This document shows, one piece after another, positions 63,140 through 64,000 of a DNA stretch of 64,000 nucleotides; positions within the stretch are counted from its first letter, which is position 1; every line of letters starts with the position of its first letter. This DNA comes from Pseudocolwellia sp049933045 (GTDB lineage: Bacteria > Pseudomonadota > Gammaproteobacteria > Enterobacterales > Alteromonadaceae), in NCBI RefSeq assembly GCF_049933045.1, contig NZ_CP187926.1:372001-436000 (forward strand). The letters run 5' to 3'. The notes beneath the pieces were generated by a model, which had not been told where the DNA came from, ran no database searches, and was given only the letters and a program-made list of their open reading frames with translations. The translations under genes were made by a program, and so were the position numbers.

Positions 63140-64000
63140 CTATATTTTAGCTTTTAACGTAAACAATAATTCAAGCGCTTGTCTTGGCGTTAAATCATCT
63201 AAATCAGTACCTTTTAACATATCAATAACAGGGTGACTTTCATCAATGAACGATAGTTGTTCGAAGTTAGCTTCTTCTTTCTGATTTTTAACCGTACTTG
63301 TTACAGCTGCTTTTGAAGTACTCTTATGAACTGCCAACGAAGATGAAGCTGTATGGTTTTGTTCTAGCTCAACAAGTCGTTGCTTGGCTCTACTGATAAC
63401 TGATTTAGGTACACCAGCAAGCTGTGCTACTTGAATACCAAAGCTTTTACTTGCAGCACCTTGCTGTACTTTATGCATAAAGGCAATGGTATCTTCATGC
63501 TCAATCGCATCTAAATGTACATTGTCTAATAACTCAAATTCTTCAGATAATAAGGTTAACTCAAAATAGTGAGTCGCAAATAAAGTATAAGCTTTAATAT
63601 TGCTTGCTAGCATTTCTGCACATGCCCAAGCCAACGATAAACCATCGTATGTACTTGTTCCGCGTCCAATTTCATCAAGTAATACTAAACTTTTATCAGT
63701 AGCATTATGCAGTATGTTCGCAGTTTCAGTCATTTCAACCATGAAGGTAGAGCGACCACTAGCCAGATCGTCTGAAGCACCTATACGAGTAAATATTCTA
63801 TCAACCATACCTATTTCAGCTGAACTTGCTGGTACATAACAACCAATATGAGCAAGTAACACAATTAAAGCTGTTTGGCGCATATAGGTGGATTTACCAC
63901 CCATATTAGGACCTGTGATAATAAGCATCTTATGCTTTTCTGATAAATGTACCGGATTGGCAATAAAAGCATCCGTTGTCATTTGTTCAACAACAGGATG
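63140..64000 (-). CDS. mutS: DNA mismatch repair protein MutS, C-terminal part
   Basis: The reading frame enters from the right edge (HPVVEQMTTDAF...), so only the last 286 or so residues are here. Seen: Walker A LIITGPNMGGKSTYMRQTALI, VDRIFTRIGASDDLASGRSTFMVEM, Walker B SLVLLDEIGRGTSTYDGLSLAWA, and FATHYFELT; then the linker and the C-terminal tetramerisation-type helix (IDMLKGTDLDDLTPRQALELLFTLKAKI). MutS recognises mismatches and recruits MutL. Convergent with rpoS, as in many gammaproteobacteria. Confidence 0.97.
   Translation of the reverse strand, partial: HPVVEQMTTDAFIANPVHLSEKHKMLIITGPNMGGKSTYMRQTALIVLLAHIGCYVPASSAEIGMVDRIFTRIGASDDLASGRSTFMVEMTETANILHNATDKSLVLLDEIGRGTSTYDGLSLAWACAEMLASNIKAYTLFATHYFELTLLSEEFELLDNVHLDAIEHEDTIAFMHKVQQGAASKSFGIQVAQLAGVPKSVISRAKQRLVELEQNHTASSSLAVHKSTSKAAVTSTVKNQKEEANFEQLSFIDESHPVIDMLKGTDLDDLTPRQALELLFTLKAKI

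Overview
The window looks like chromosomal DNA of an AT-rich marine gammaproteobacterium of the order Alteromonadales, most likely Colwellia or a close relative (Colwelliaceae). That placement is inference. It rests on protein style, low GC, and the classical gammaproteobacterial gene orders nhaB/dsbB/fadR, csrA-tRNA-Ser-tRNA-Arg, pyrG-eno and ftsB-ispD-ispF-truD-surE-pcm-yqaA-nlpD-rpoS-mutS. No prophage, integron, CRISPR array or rRNA operon is visible.

Layout. 0-10 kb: nagZ, an SLC13 permease, dsbB and nhaB facing a divergent fadR, an M13 lipoprotein peptidase and a ThrE-type exporter. 10-18 kb: a 57-aa membrane protein, an NRDE protein, then a small catabolic island (class II aldolase, enolase-superfamily dehydratase, SelW-like Rdx protein; convergent amidohydrolase and SDR) that looks like an oxidative sugar/sugar-acid pathway, followed by a secreted M20 peptidase and a HopJ-domain protein. 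18-30 kb: a FapA/DUF342 protein with a small partner, cinA, a strikingly plant-like DapA, an RluA-family synthase, small RraB-like and zinc-ribbon proteins, a DAACS symporter, a large Ig-repeat lipoprotein and an arginase-family enzyme. 31-40 kb: topA, csrA, three tRNAs, a long gene-free stretch full of repeats, and the oadGAB sodium pump. 40-50 kb: pdxH, tmcA, an ABC-2 exporter, DUF454, DUF4202, pyrG and eno. 50-55 kb: a decayed IS110-type insertion and the pqiA-pqiA-pqiB-pqiC lipid-transport operon. 55-64 kb: an orphan gene, then the ftsB-to-mutS block; mutS runs off the right edge.

Physiological themes: sodium bioenergetics (NhaB, OadGAB, probably the SLC13 and DAACS symporters), envelope maintenance (NagZ, DsbB, Pqi, FtsB, NlpD) and global regulation (FadR, CsrA, RpoS).

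Most interesting points: (1) a 363-bp terminal-inverted-repeat element about 0.7 kb downstream of csrA carries four hairpins that each show GGA in the loop, the hallmark of CsrA-sequestering RNAs; (2) a dispersed family of small elements bounded by AACCTGAACTC-like inverted ends, one copy of which is interrupted by the IS while a second copy gives the empty site and so the exact IS boundaries; (3) nlpD is broken by a one-base frameshift in an A9 tract just upstream of rpoS; (4) the DapA homolog matches plant dihydrodipicolinate synthases better than E. coli DapA in remembered motifs.
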